NCBI RefSeq assembly: GCF_001045555.1
Contig: NZ_LFBU01000002.1
Location: 372,001-436,000 of the forward strand
Length of the DNA stretch: 64,000 nt
Reading direction: 5' to 3'
Origin: Marinobacter subterrani
Lineage (GTDB): Bacteria > Pseudomonadota > Gammaproteobacteria > Pseudomonadales > Oleiphilaceae
This document shows positions 18,717-27,461 of this stretch, piece by piece; position 1 is the stretch's first letter, and each line of letters opens with the position of its first letter. The position numbers and the translations under genes were made by a program. The notes under the pieces were generated by a model, which made no database searches, had not been told where the DNA came from, and saw nothing but the letters and a program-made list of their open reading frames with translations.

Positions 18717-19792
18717 AGTGGTTGTTCTGGCTCGTGCTGGTGCCGGTTCTGGCGGGCTGTTCGGAGCAAACGGAACAGGCCGGCTTTGCTGGCCTGGCCG
18801 GGATTGCGGATTCGCAGGCAGAGGTGCCCTTTTTACAGCCTGGCCCCGATGACCGGCTGAACTTTCCTGAGGACTTTGGCCCCCACCCCCAGCACCGGAT
18901 TGAATGGTGGTACCTGACCGCCAATCTGGAAACCACCGAAGGCGCCCCTCTGGGCCTGCAGTGGACCCAGTTCCGGCAGGCAATCAAACCCAGGCCGGCA
19001 GATGCGCCACCGCCTGAGGCCGGCGACTGGCCCCTGGAAGCCGCCTGGATGGCCCATGCCGCCGTGAGCTTTGACGGCCAGCACTATTTTGCTGAAAAGC
19101 TGGCCCGAGGCGATGTCGGCCATGCCGGCGCCAGGGCCGAGCCCCTGGCGGTCTGGCTCGACGACTGGCAACTTACTGAGTCGCCGGGAGGCGGGGTGTG
19201 GCGGTTGCAGGTATCGGCAGACAACTGGTCCTACGATCTGCGGCTGAGCATCAACGGTGATCCGGTGGCGCACGGGGACCAGGGATTCAGCGCCAAATCC
19301 GCCAGCGGTGCCGGCTCCATGTACTTCAGCCTGGTGGACATACAGATTGAGGGCACGGTTACCCTCGGTGGCAGGATTCTGGAGGTCTCCGGCCAAGGCT
19401 GGTTTGACCGGGAGTGGAGCAGCCAGTTTCTCAAGACCGGCCAGCAGGGCTGGGACTGGTTCGCCCTGCACCTGGCGTCGGGTGACAAGCTGATGGCGTT
19501 CCAGCTAAGGGAAGATGAAGGCACTTTCCGGTCCGGGACCTGGATTCCGGCGCAGGGCCAACCGGTGGCCCTTGCGCCCGGCCAGCTCCGGATGACGCCG
19601 GTTTCCGGGCAGGGTGATTACCCGCGCCAGTGGCGGTTGGCGGTGCCGGATTACGGCGTCAGCCTAAGGGTGACGGCCCCGGCCGGTGACTATCGCAACA
19701 CCGGGCTTTACCCATACTGGGAGAGCCCGGTTTCTGTCTCCGGCAGTCATTCCGGTGTGGGCTATATGGAGCTGACCGGCTACGGCAATTAA
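18713..19792 (+). CDS. AttH/CrtC lipocalin-like lipoprotein
   Basis: Predicted lipoprotein of 359 residues: a signal peptide with the lipobox LAGC (Cys at residue 16), then a two-part lipocalin-like fold. HRIEWWYLTANLE (about 62-74) and WFDREWSSQFL near residue 230 are signatures of the AttH/CrtC hydratase family. CrtC enzymes hydrate carotenoids. AttH proteins accompany AttEFG ABC exporters, and this context favours an AttH-like role in handling a lipid-like substrate (inference). It is convergent with the Anbu gene, with a 4-base overlap of the two 3' ends. Confidence 0.85.
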   Translation: MKWLFWLVLVPVLAGCSEQTEQAGFAGLAGIADSQAEVPFLQPGPDDRLNFPEDFGPHPQHRIEWWYLTANLETTEGAPLGLQWTQFRQAIKPRPADAPPPEAGDWPLEAAWMAHAAVSFDGQHYFAEKLARGDVGHAGARAEPLAVWLDDWQLTESPGGGVWRLQVSADNWSYDLRLSINGDPVAHGDQGFSAKSASGAGSMYFSLVDIQIEGTVTLGGRILEVSGQGWFDREWSSQFLKTGQQGWDWFALHLASGDKLMAFQLREDEGTFRSGTWIPAQGQPVALAPGQLRMTPVSGQGDYPRQWRLAVPDYGVSLRVTAPAGDYRNTGLYPYWESPVSVSGSHSGVGYMELTGYGN

Positions 19793-20520
19793 CGGGGCGC
19801 AAGCTCTGGTGGTTCCAGCTGGTTGAACAGCACCTGGATGCCTTCGTGCCATTGCTGGCGGAGCTCATGGAAGTAAATGCTGTTTTCCTCAACCCGCTCG
19901 GTAAAGCAGGGTTTGAGGGCATCCCGCTGGTAGATCGCGACATCGATGGGCATGCCCACTGAAAGGTTGCTCTTCATGGTGGAATCGAAGGAGATCAGGG
20001 CGCACTGGTAGGCTCGGTTCAGGGGTGTCCGGTAGTTGATCACCCGGTCTAGAATCGGCTTGCCGTACTTGGATTCCCCGACCTGGAAGAACGGGGTTTC
20101 TTCCGTGGCCTCGATGAAATTGCCTTCCGGGTAGATATTGAACAGCCTGGGTTCCTCGCCGCGAATCTGGCCGCCGAGGATCAGGGAACAGCTGAAATCC
20201 ACATGGCCCAGCTTGCCGTCCGGATTGTCCCGGCGGATCACTTCGCGCATGGTCTGGCCGACAATTTCCGCCGTCTCGAACATGGAGCCTGTGCTCAGAA
20301 CATTGTGCACGTCGGTGCCGGCCCGGCGCTCCAGGAGGCTGATCACGCTCTGGCTGGTGGCCAGGTTGCCGGCGGACAGCAGCACCAGTTCGCGCTCGCC
20401 CGGTTTTTCAAACACGTGCATCTTGCGAAAGGTGGAAATCTGGTCAAAGCCGGCGTTGGTCCGGGAGTCGGATGCGAACACCAGCCCGTCGGCCAGCCGC
20501 ATCGCTACGCAATAGGTCAT
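19789..20520 (-). CDS. Anbu, ancestral proteasome-like peptidase
   Basis: Bacterial proteasome homologue of 243 residues. It belongs to the Ntn-hydrolase fold. The mature nucleophile should be Thr2 after Met removal (MTYCVAM), with Asp18 and Lys33 placed as in the proteasome catalytic set. Anbu forms open helical or lock-washer rings in published structures. Its physiological substrate is not known. It is the last gene after the ATP-grasp, alpha-E and transglutaminase genes, the conserved Anbu neighbourhood, which makes the assignment firm. Confidence 0.92.
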   Translation of the reverse strand: MTYCVAMRLADGLVFASDSRTNAGFDQISTFRKMHVFEKPGERELVLLSAGNLATSQSVISLLERRAGTDVHNVLSTGSMFETAEIVGQTMREVIRRDNPDGKLGHVDFSCSLILGGQIRGEEPRLFNIYPEGNFIEATEETPFFQVGESKYGKPILDRVINYRTPLNRAYQCALISFDSTMKSNLSVGMPIDVAIYQRDALKPCFTERVEENSIYFHELRQQWHEGIQVLFNQLEPPELAPR

Positions 20521-20613
20521 GAAGCCCTCCTGAAAGGCCTGTTCTCTGCGCGTAGTCTAATCAACTCCCTCGCCAAGTGTGAGCGCTTTATTGTTCCAAT
20601 TGCCGGCTTTTTG

Positions 20614-21399
20614 TTACTGGCTGGCTGCCGGGTTGGTGACCCAGGCCCGGGTTTCCATGTGTTCCATGCCACCACCGGCGCGGACACCGCGAACCGGCGC
20701 GGCATCGCGGTAATCCAGACCGACCGCCAGCTTGATGTGGCTTTCGGCCACGTTCAGGGTGTTCACCACATCGAAGGTCTGCCAGTTCCGGCCAATCCAG
20801 GCTTCGGCCCAGGCGTGGGTGGCCACGTGGGCGTCGTTCGAGGAGTGTATGTAACCACTCACATAACGGGCGGGCACGCCGATGTTCCGGCAGCAGGCCA
20901 GGAACATGTGGGTGTGGTCCTGGCACACGCCCGCCTTCTGTTTGAATGCCTCGCTGGCGGTGTGGGTCACGGTGGTGGAGCCGGGCATGAACGCCACGTG
21001 CGCGCGCAGGTGCTTCATCAGCCGGATCAGGCCCTGCTTGTTGGGGGGATACTGGGCGGCCAGGGTTTTCAGGGCTTCGTCCGCTTCAGTGAGCGGGGTC
21101 TGGCGCAGGAAGACCTCCGGCGGGAAGGGCGAATCGTCCCGGGTCAGCGGTTTGCCGGTCAGGTCGACAATGCCCTCGGCGGTCAGCAGGATCTCGTTGA
21201 CGGCCTTATCGAGGGTCATCACCGTGACCAGGTTGCCGAAGCCGTCCACCATCTGGCTGGTTTCTCCCGGGGTTTCCAGGTGCCAGTCGTGGATGCGTTG
21301 CTGGGGCGTATTGCGGGGTGTCAGCCGGATATACTGGATGCTGTCACTCACCGGTGCTTCGTAGGTGTAACGCGTTTCGTGCCGGATATGAAGTCTCAT
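20614..21399 (-). CDS. Transglutaminase-like cysteine protease/transferase
   Basis: Transglutaminase-fold protein of 261 residues. An N-terminal beta domain (about 1-80, with TRYTYEAPVSDS) is followed by the catalytic core with Cys159 in AGVCQDHTH, His195 in THAWAEAW and Asp210. I chose the ATG at 21399, which overlaps the alpha-E stop (ATGA) and has a GGCAGGG upstream; a GTG nine bases earlier is possible. In the Anbu cluster these enzymes are proposed to cut or transfer peptide bonds made by the ATP-grasp partner. The reaction is not established. Confidence 0.9.
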   Translation of the reverse strand: MRLHIRHETRYTYEAPVSDSIQYIRLTPRNTPQQRIHDWHLETPGETSQMVDGFGNLVTVMTLDKAVNEILLTAEGIVDLTGKPLTRDDSPFPPEVFLRQTPLTEADEALKTLAAQYPPNKQGLIRLMKHLRAHVAFMPGSTTVTHTASEAFKQKAGVCQDHTHMFLACCRNIGVPARYVSGYIHSSNDAHVATHAWAEAWIGRNWQTFDVVNTLNVAESHIKLAVGLDYRDAAPVRGVRAGGGMEHMETRAWVTNPAASQ

Positions 21400-22334
21400 C
21401 CCTGCCACCCCATGTAGTCTCGCTGGATCTGAGCGGAGATCCCCTGAATCCTGTCCAGAAAATCCACCAGGTATTCGTGCAGGCCCCGTTCGGCAATATA
21501 GCCCCGGTCGCCATAGCGGATATTGGCGTACAGGCTGGAGGCCAGTCGCCGCGATCCGCGGGCATCGCCGTTCTCCACCTGCTCAAGCAGGCTGGCGATT
21601 TCCTGCAGGCAGCCATGGAGTGAGCGGGGCACATCCGGTTCCAGGATCAGCAGCTCGGCAACGCTCATGGCGTCAAGGTTGTGGCCATAGGTGTTCTGGT
21701 AAGCCTCGAAGGCCGCGAGGGAATGCAGTACTGCCGTCCACTCGAAAAATGCCTGGGTGGTGTGGTCTTCCATGGCTTTCATCGCCATCACATGGCGGAT
21801 ATCGAGCACCCGGGCGGTGGTATCAGCCCGTTCGATGAAGGTGCCCAGCCGCAGGAAGTGGAAGGAATCGTTGCGCAGCAGGGTGCCGTAGGCGGCGCCC
21901 CGGAACATGTGCGAGCGTTCCCGAACCCAGTCGAACACCGTGCTGGCGTTGGACTCGGTTACCCCTCGGCGCTGCAGTTCCTTCATCTCGAGCCAGGCCT
22001 GGTTGATGCTCTCCCAGACGTCCGATGACAGGTTGCCCCGCACGTGCAGGGCGTTGTCCCGGGCGCTGCGTATGGTGTTGAACACACTGGCGGGGTGCCG
22101 GCTGTCGAGCAGCAGGAAGTCGATCAGGTTCTGGGGCGTAATTTCTTCATGGTAATCGAAGAAGATTTCCCGGGTTCCGGAGACCAGCAGGGGTACGGAC
22201 AACTGTTCCGTGCGGTCTTCCGGCACATCAATCAGGGCCATGGTCAGGCTGACATCGAGAAGTCGGGCCTGGCTTTCCGCCCGCTCCAGGTAACGGGCCA
22301 TCCAGAACAGGCTTGCGGCGGCGCGGCTCAGCAT
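21396..22334 (-). CDS. Alpha-E domain protein
   Basis: All-helical protein of 312 residues of the alpha-E family, named for its rich alpha content and conserved glutamates. The N-terminal ASLFWMARYLERAESQARLLDV stretch and the DNALHVRGNLSSDVWESIN stretch near residue 90 are hallmarks. It has no known catalytic motif. The family nearly always neighbours circularly permuted ATP-grasp and transglutaminase genes, as here, and is thought to act with them in making or modifying a peptide. Its ends overlap both neighbours, so translation is coupled. Confidence 0.9.
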   Translation of the reverse strand: MLSRAAASLFWMARYLERAESQARLLDVSLTMALIDVPEDRTEQLSVPLLVSGTREIFFDYHEEITPQNLIDFLLLDSRHPASVFNTIRSARDNALHVRGNLSSDVWESINQAWLEMKELQRRGVTESNASTVFDWVRERSHMFRGAAYGTLLRNDSFHFLRLGTFIERADTTARVLDIRHVMAMKAMEDHTTQAFFEWTAVLHSLAAFEAYQNTYGHNLDAMSVAELLILEPDVPRSLHGCLQEIASLLEQVENGDARGSRRLASSLYANIRYGDRGYIAERGLHEYLVDFLDRIQGISAQIQRDYMGWQG

Positions 22335-23761
22335 GGGTCGTCCTCCAGTACCCAGGTGTCTTTGGTGCCACCACCCTGGGATGAATTAACCACCAGCGAC
22401 CCTTCCTTCAGGGCCACCCGTGTGAGCCCGCCCGGCACCATCTGGATCTTCTTGCCGGACAGCACGAAGGGGCGCAGATCCAGGTGCCGGGGCGCCACGC
22501 CTTCATTGACAAAGGTCGGGCAGGTGGAGAGGCTCAGCGTCGGCTGGGCGATGTAGTCCTGGGGCCGGGCCTTGAGCAGGCTGCGGAAGGTGGCCAGTTC
22601 CTTCTTGCTCGCCTTCGGCCCGATCAGCATGCCGTAACCGCCGGCACCCTGGGCTTCCTTGACCACCAGTTCCGGCAGGTGATCCAGCACATACTGGAGG
22701 TCGGTCGGCTTTCGGCATTGCCAGGTCGGAACATTTTTCAGGATGGGTTCCTCATCCAGGTAAAACCGGATCATGTCGGGCACATAGGGGTAGATGGACT
22801 TGTCATCGGCCACCCCGGTGCCCATGGCGTTGGTCAGTACCACGTTGCCGGTGCGGTAGGCCGCGTAGAGCCCTGCCACACCGAGCATGGAATCCGGGTT
22901 GCCGGCCAGCGGGTCCAGGAAGTCATCATCGACCCGCCGGTAGATCACATCCACCTGTTGCGGGCCGACGGTGGTTTTCATGTAAACCCTGTTGTGGGCG
23001 ACGAACAGGTCGGCCCCCTCCACCAGCTCCACCCCCATTTGCCGTGCCAGAAAGGCGTGTTCAAAGTAGGCGCTGTTGAACCGGCCGGGTGTCAGCACAA
23101 CCACTGTAGGGTCGGGTTTGAGGGAGGCCGCCCGCAGCGTTTCGCCCAACAGGTTCGGGTAGTGCTCCACCGGTGCCACGGAAGAATGGGCAAACAGCTC
23201 CGGGAACAGCCGCATCATCATCCGGCGGTTCTCCAGCATGTAGGACACGCCGCTGGGGCAACGCAGGTTGTCCTCAAGCACGTAGAAATCGCCGTCGTTA
23301 TGACGGATCAGGTCGATGCCGGCGATGTGGCAATACAGGTTCCGGGGCAGCTTCAGGTTCTGCATGCCTGGCTGGTACTGGGGGTTGGCAAACACCTGCT
23401 CGGCACTGATCACGCCGGCCTTGACGATCTCGTAGTCGTGATAGATGTCGTGCAGGAAGCGGTTCAGGGCCTGGACCCTTTGCCGGAGACCGGTTTGCAG
23501 TATGTGCCAGTCGGTGGCGGAGATGACGCGTGGAATCAGGTCAAACGGAATCAGCCGGTCCGCCCCCTGGTCCTCACCATACACGTTGAAGGTGATGCCA
23601 AGACGCTGGAACAGCACATCCGCCTCGCGGCGTTTCTCGGCGATCAGGTCCTCATCGGAGTTGACCAGCCAGTGTTCCAGCATCCGGCAATGGCTCCGTA
23701 CCCGGTTGTCTTCGTCAAAGAGTTCGTCGTACAGGCCTTCGGCCGGCGTCTGGATCAGCAT
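22328..23761 (-). CDS. Circularly permuted ATP-grasp protein
   Basis: ATP-grasp family protein of 477 residues in the circularly permuted type 2 order. Recognisable stretches are YHDYEIVKAGVISAEQVFANPQYQPGM (about 120-147), HNDGDFYVLEDNLRCPSGVSYMLENR (about 165-190) and the glycine loop KEAQGAGGYGMLIGPKAS (about 383-400). ATP-grasp enzymes ligate a carboxylate to an amine through an acyl phosphate, so a peptide-like ligation is expected; the substrate is unknown. First gene of the four-gene Anbu cluster. The region upstream (23762-23846) holds only the amt gene's 3' side. Confidence 0.9.
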   Translation of the reverse strand: MLIQTPAEGLYDELFDEDNRVRSHCRMLEHWLVNSDEDLIAEKRREADVLFQRLGITFNVYGEDQGADRLIPFDLIPRVISATDWHILQTGLRQRVQALNRFLHDIYHDYEIVKAGVISAEQVFANPQYQPGMQNLKLPRNLYCHIAGIDLIRHNDGDFYVLEDNLRCPSGVSYMLENRRMMMRLFPELFAHSSVAPVEHYPNLLGETLRAASLKPDPTVVVLTPGRFNSAYFEHAFLARQMGVELVEGADLFVAHNRVYMKTTVGPQQVDVIYRRVDDDFLDPLAGNPDSMLGVAGLYAAYRTGNVVLTNAMGTGVADDKSIYPYVPDMIRFYLDEEPILKNVPTWQCRKPTDLQYVLDHLPELVVKEAQGAGGYGMLIGPKASKKELATFRSLLKARPQDYIAQPTLSLSTCPTFVNEGVAPRHLDLRPFVLSGKKIQMVPGGLTRVALKEGSLVVNSSQGGGTKDTWVLEDDPC

Positions 23762-23846
23762 GGCTCGGTCTATCTCCCTGAATCGCGCCGTTGGTTACGG
23801 CGCCGAATAAGATAACCGGCTGCAAAAGACGGGCCACCACGCCTGT

Positions 23847-25055
23847 TTACTCGACGGCGTTGGCGCCGATGCGGTGGATGCTCAGATCCGCACCGTTGAA
23901 CTCTTCCTCTTCGGTCAACCGCAGGCCGGAGATTGCGTTTATTACACTATAGACCACCAGGCCGCCGACGAAGGCAACGAGGATTCCTGCCACGGAACCG
24001 ATCAGCTGTGACATCAGGCTCACGCCCCCCAGGCCACCCAGGGCCTGCTGGCCGAAGATGCCGCAGGCGATGGCCCCCCAGGCACCGCACACACCGTGCA
24101 GGGGCCAGACACCCAGCACATCGTCCAGACGCTCGATTTTCGCCTGGGCCCACTCAAACAGGTACACGAAGATGGCGCCGGCCACCGCTCCGGTAACCAG
24201 TGCACCGACCGGGTGCATCAGGTCGGAACCGGCACAGACGGCGACCAGTCCGGCCAGGGGACCGTTGTGAATAAAGCCCGGGTCTTTGCGGCCCAGAAAC
24301 ATGGACACCAGAATGCCGCCAACCATGGCCATCAGGCTGTTCACGGCCACCAGGCCGCTGATGCCATCCAGGGTCTGGGCAGACATGACATTGAAGCCGA
24401 ACCAGCCCACGGTGAGAATCCAGGCGCCCAACGCCAGGAACGGAATGTTGGAGGGGGCAAAGGCGACCACCCTGCCGTTACGGTACCGGCCCTTGCGGGC
24501 GCCCAGTACCAGGACAGCGGCCAGGGCAATCCAGCCACCAACCGCATGCACCACAACGGAGCCGGCGAAGTCGTGGAAGGATGCACCAAACCGGGTCTGC
24601 AGCCAGCTCTGAAAACCATAATTGCCGTTCCAGATCAGGCCCTCGAAGAACGGATACACAAAGGCCACGATCAGGCTTGAGGCAATCAGCATGGGGTAGA
24701 ACTTCGCCCGCTCGGCAATGCCGCCGGAGACGATGGCAGGAATGGCGGCGGCAAAGGTCATCAGGAAGAAAAACTTCACCAGTTCGTAGCCGTTGGCGGC
24801 GGTGAGCTCAGCGGCGCCGGTCATGAAATGACTGCCGTACGCGACGTAATAGCCGATAAAGAAGTAGGCTACGGTGGAGACGCCAAAGTCAGTCATGATC
24901 TTGACCAGGGCGTTCACCTGGTTCTTGTGGCGCACGGTGCCAACTTCCAGGAAGGCAAAGCCGGCGTGCATGGCCAGCACCATGATGGCACCGATAAGAA
25001 TGAACAGCGTGTTGGCGCTTTCGGTCAGGGTTTGTACTGCACTCGTGATTTCCAC
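23847..25055 (-). CDS. amt: Ammonium transporter
   Basis: Amt/AmtB channel of 402 residues with eleven predicted membrane helices. GFAFLEVGTVRHKNQVN near the N-terminus, DFAGSVVVHAVGGWIALAA in the middle and PLHGVCGAWGAIACGIFG later are family signatures; the two pore histidines lie in the last two. I used the GTG at 25055 because CAGGAGCG precedes it and the longer frame upstream has no Amt homology. The usual PII partner glnK is not adjacent. A sigma-54 type promoter and an NtrC-like site upstream suggest induction under nitrogen limitation. Confidence 0.93.
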   Translation of the reverse strand: MEITSAVQTLTESANTLFILIGAIMVLAMHAGFAFLEVGTVRHKNQVNALVKIMTDFGVSTVAYFFIGYYVAYGSHFMTGAAELTAANGYELVKFFFLMTFAAAIPAIVSGGIAERAKFYPMLIASSLIVAFVYPFFEGLIWNGNYGFQSWLQTRFGASFHDFAGSVVVHAVGGWIALAAVLVLGARKGRYRNGRVVAFAPSNIPFLALGAWILTVGWFGFNVMSAQTLDGISGLVAVNSLMAMVGGILVSMFLGRKDPGFIHNGPLAGLVAVCAGSDLMHPVGALVTGAVAGAIFVYLFEWAQAKIERLDDVLGVWPLHGVCGAWGAIACGIFGQQALGGLGGVSLMSQLIGSVAGILVAFVGGLVVYSVINAISGLRLTEEEEFNGADLSIHRIGANAVE

Positions 25056-25139
25056 GGGTTTTCGCTCCTGATGGTGTGTGTCTGGCCTCTGTCGGGCCTT
25101 TTTGACGTGTGTTGTTGTGCATTGATCAGGTGCAGCCTT

Positions 25140-25155
25140 AGCAAGAGCTGTTCCA
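25140..25155 (-). promoter_or_regulatory. Sigma-54 type -24/-12 promoter for amt
   Basis: On the minus strand the sequence reads TGGAACAGCTCTTGCT, which has the GG-N10-GC spacing and the TTGC box of a sigma-54 promoter. It lies about 85 bases upstream of the amt GTG start and faces it. Match to the -24 box is imperfect (TGGAAC rather than TGGCAC). Confidence 0.6.
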
Positions 25156-25206
25156 AAACGATGCATTGCAAGAGCGGAAAGGGGGTTGCGGCAACCGTGA
25201 GCGTGG

Positions 25207-25220
25207 TTGGCAGGTGCCAA
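25207..25220. promoter_or_regulatory. Palindrome upstream of amt promoter
   Basis: TTGGCAGGTGCCAA is a palindrome with six-base arms around a central GG. It lies between the NtrC-like site and the sigma-54 element and could be a second, weaker activator site. Function inferred from position only. Confidence 0.35.
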
Positions 25221-25232
25221 ACAGGATTTTTT

Positions 25233-25247
25233 GCACTAAAGGTGTGC
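25233..25247. promoter_or_regulatory. NtrC-like enhancer site for amt
   Basis: GCACTAAAGGTGTGC fits the NtrC pattern GCAC-N7-GTGC exactly. It is centred about 110 bases upstream of the expected amt transcription start, a normal distance for an NtrC enhancer. It overlaps the space downstream of the pomB-like gene. Confidence 0.55.
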
Positions 25248-25281
25248 GTTTTTCAGGGTGACGCACCAATCTGGCGTGTTT

Positions 25282-26199
25282 TTACCAGCTGATTTCGCCA
25301 GGCGTTGCGCTGTGGGATTCGATCCCGAGGGGCGACTTCTGGTTCTCGGATTCCGATTGAATGAGCTCCCTGAGGCGAACTTCCTGTTCCTGCAACGGGC
25401 CGGAGAGATCGATGATGATTTCCACTCTGCGGTTCTGCGCACGGTTTTCCGCAGAGGTGTTCGGCACCCTGGGTTCGGTATCGGCCAGCCCGGTGACGGA
25501 CAGACGGCTGGGCTCGACCTGGTCCCGGGCCACGAGCACATTGGCAACAGCGGCAGCGCGTGCGGCAGAGAGATCCCAGTTACTGTAGAAGCGATCGGTG
25601 CGGATGGGGAGGTTGTCGGTATGCCCCTCGATGGTCAGTTTGCCGGGAATGCCTGAGAGCACCTTCGCCATATCCAGCAACAGGCCTTCAAATTCCCAGG
25701 TCAGCTGCGCCGAGCCGGACGGAAACGAGCCTTTTTCTTCCACCCGAATCACAATGCGCCGCTGATCCTGGCTGACATTGATACGCCCGTCGGCAATAGC
25801 AGGCTCCAGGACCTTCAGGATCTCATCCATGGTTTCCTGCATCTGTTCCTCCATGGCGGCTTCGACGGCCATGTCGGTTGGACTCTTCAGGGTCTGGAGC
25901 TGAGGGGCTTCCTCGGTGGTGGTCTGTTTGACTTCGTTGACCACCGTTGGCTCGGGTGGCGCCGGCGAAAACTTGTCGAAGATGGGGCTGGTGCCCTCCG
26001 GTATTTCAAGTACCGGCACTTCCCGCTGAACACCGAAGGCCTGGGAGAGTTCGCCGGCGATCTGCTTGAATTTCTGGGCGTCGATCTCCGAAAACGACAG
26101 CAGCAACACGAAGAAGCACATCAACAGGGACATCAGGTCGGCAAAAGTGACGACCCAGGCGGGAATCCCCGGTTTTTCCTCCTCCGGTAACTCGTCCAT
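25282..26199 (-). CDS. PomB/MotB-like stator protein
   Basis: Stator protein of 305 residues. A short cytoplasmic N-terminus leads to one membrane helix with the ion-carrying Asp in VTFADLMSLLMCFFVLLLSF (about residues 17-36). A linker follows, then an OmpA/MotB peptidoglycan-binding domain (about 150-270) with IEGHTDNLPI and NRAQNRRVEI. The Ala-Asp-Leu-Met and Cys-Phe-Phe wording resembles Na+-type PomB. The gene lies 2 bases after the pomA-like gene. Whether it drives flagella or another envelope machine is not shown here, as no flagellar genes are near. Confidence 0.88.
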   Translation of the reverse strand: MDELPEEEKPGIPAWVVTFADLMSLLMCFFVLLLSFSEIDAQKFKQIAGELSQAFGVQREVPVLEIPEGTSPIFDKFSPAPPEPTVVNEVKQTTTEEAPQLQTLKSPTDMAVEAAMEEQMQETMDEILKVLEPAIADGRINVSQDQRRIVIRVEEKGSFPSGSAQLTWEFEGLLLDMAKVLSGIPGKLTIEGHTDNLPIRTDRFYSNWDLSAARAAAVANVLVARDQVEPSRLSVTGLADTEPRVPNTSAENRAQNRRVEIIIDLSGPLQEQEVRLRELIQSESENQKSPLGIESHSATPGEISW

Positions 26200-26201
26200 G
26201 G

Positions 26202-27005
26202 CTAGGTAACCTCAGCCTCTGCGAGTTTTTCACGCTCCTTGCGCGGCAGGTAGCTGGAGAGCATCTGTTCAATAATCCGCGGGTTGGTGCCTTCCTGGAT
26301 GGCAACGAGGGCGTCGATGTACAGCGACTGCATACGCGCCTCTTCGGTCATTCGCAGCGACAGCTTGTCGGCAATGGGCGTGGCGATCATGGTGGCGATC
26401 ATGGCCCCATAGAGCGTGGTCAGCAGGGCGACCGCCATGGCCGGACCAATGGATTTCGGGTCTTCCATGTTCGAGAGCATCTGCACCAGGCCGACCAGTG
26501 TGCCGATCATACCCATGGCGGGGGCAACGTCGGCCATGGCGGTAAATACCTTGGCGCCGGACCGGTTGTGGTCGAGCGTCATCAGGCGCTCCTTGCCAAG
26601 AAGCTGCTTGATGGTATTGCCATTCTGGCCATCCACCAGCATCTGGATACCCTGGGCCAGAAAGGGGCTGCCGACTTCCCGGCCCTCCAGGCCAAGAACC
26701 CCTTCCTTACGGGCAACGTTGGCGATGTCCACCAGTTCTTCAATACTGGCCTGGGTTTCCGGCAATTTGAACTTGAAAGCCCTTGCCGCGGCTTTGAAGG
26801 CGCCAAAAAACTGGGCAAAGCTGAACTTGGCAAGCACCACCAGCAGGGTACCGCCAACCACGATCAACAGCGAGGGAGCGTTGATAAAAACCGAAGGTGA
26901 GGTGCCGAGAATCACGGCAGAGGCGATAATAAGTATCGCGCCAGCAAGGCCGACCAGTGTGGCAAAATCCACGGTAACTCCAGAGTTGTTTGAAAGGTCC
27001 TGCAA
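26202..27005 (-). CDS. PomA/MotA-like stator protein
   Basis: Four-helix stator protein of 267 residues. Helices lie at about 12-32, 38-58, 160-182 and 192-212. The cytoplasmic loop carries conserved charged residues, and the PAMGMIGTLVGLVQML and AVALLTTLYGAMIATMIATPIADKL stretches form the channel helices next to the partner's Asp. Together with the following PomB-like gene it forms an ion channel that converts ion flow into torque. The sequence is nearest to PomA-type proteins of marine gammaproteobacteria, so Na+ coupling is plausible but unproven. Confidence 0.9.
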   Translation of the reverse strand: MQDLSNNSGVTVDFATLVGLAGAILIIASAVILGTSPSVFINAPSLLIVVGGTLLVVLAKFSFAQFFGAFKAAARAFKFKLPETQASIEELVDIANVARKEGVLGLEGREVGSPFLAQGIQMLVDGQNGNTIKQLLGKERLMTLDHNRSGAKVFTAMADVAPAMGMIGTLVGLVQMLSNMEDPKSIGPAMAVALLTTLYGAMIATMIATPIADKLSLRMTEEARMQSLYIDALVAIQEGTNPRIIEQMLSSYLPRKEREKLAEAEVT

Positions 27006-27041
27006 GAAGGGCTGAGAGATTACCCCCGGTACAGATTTTAA

Positions 27042-27461
27042 TCAATTCGTCCCGGGCACACTTTCCATATCTTCCTGGTGCTCTTTCCAGGCGGCGTAGC
27101 GGTGCAGATCCGATTCAACCAGTTTCAGGCACAGGGCCACCACGCCGGCATCGTCAATGAAGCCGAAACCAAGAATCAGGTCCGGTATGACGTCCAGCGG
27201 GTTCATCACATACACCAGCGCCCCTGCGATTGCGGCGATGGTTTTCCAGGGTACGCTCCGGTAGTTGCCGTACCAGTAGTCCCGGATCATGGAAAACATC
27301 AGCTTGATGTCGGCGCTGAAACGCGCCAGCTTGCCGCTGCCTTTCACTTTTTCTTCAATGGCGCGCTGCCGGTCCAGCAACGCCTCCAGGTCTGCCCGGT
27401 GAACCTTGCTGGCCTCGGCATCCAGCTGTTTGCGGGCGTTTTTCTGGCTGAAAAGAGCCAT
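27042..27461 (-). CDS. YkvA-like (DUF1232) membrane protein
   Basis: Protein of 139 residues. It starts with a charged, probably coiled region (about 1-50), then the DUF1232 core with YVMNPLDVIPDLILGFGFIDDAGVVALCLKLV (about 85-117), a short hydrophobic hairpin typical of YkvA. I chose the ATG at 27461 because AAGGAACC precedes it. Function of the family is unknown. It lies 36 bases from the stator pair on the same strand but probably has its own promoter. Confidence 0.8.
   Translation of the reverse strand: MALFSQKNARKQLDAEASKVHRADLEALLDRQRAIEEKVKGSGKLARFSADIKLMFSMIRDYWYGNYRSVPWKTIAAIAGALVYVMNPLDVIPDLILGFGFIDDAGVVALCLKLVESDLHRYAAWKEHQEDMESVPGTN

Noticed and set aside
22484..23815. Open frame of 443 codons antisense to the ATP-grasp gene
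   Set aside because: Shadow of a well-supported gene with GC-biased codons; no recognisable domain.
23762..23846. Terminator between amt and the ATP-grasp gene
   Set aside because: No stem with a T run could be found by eye.
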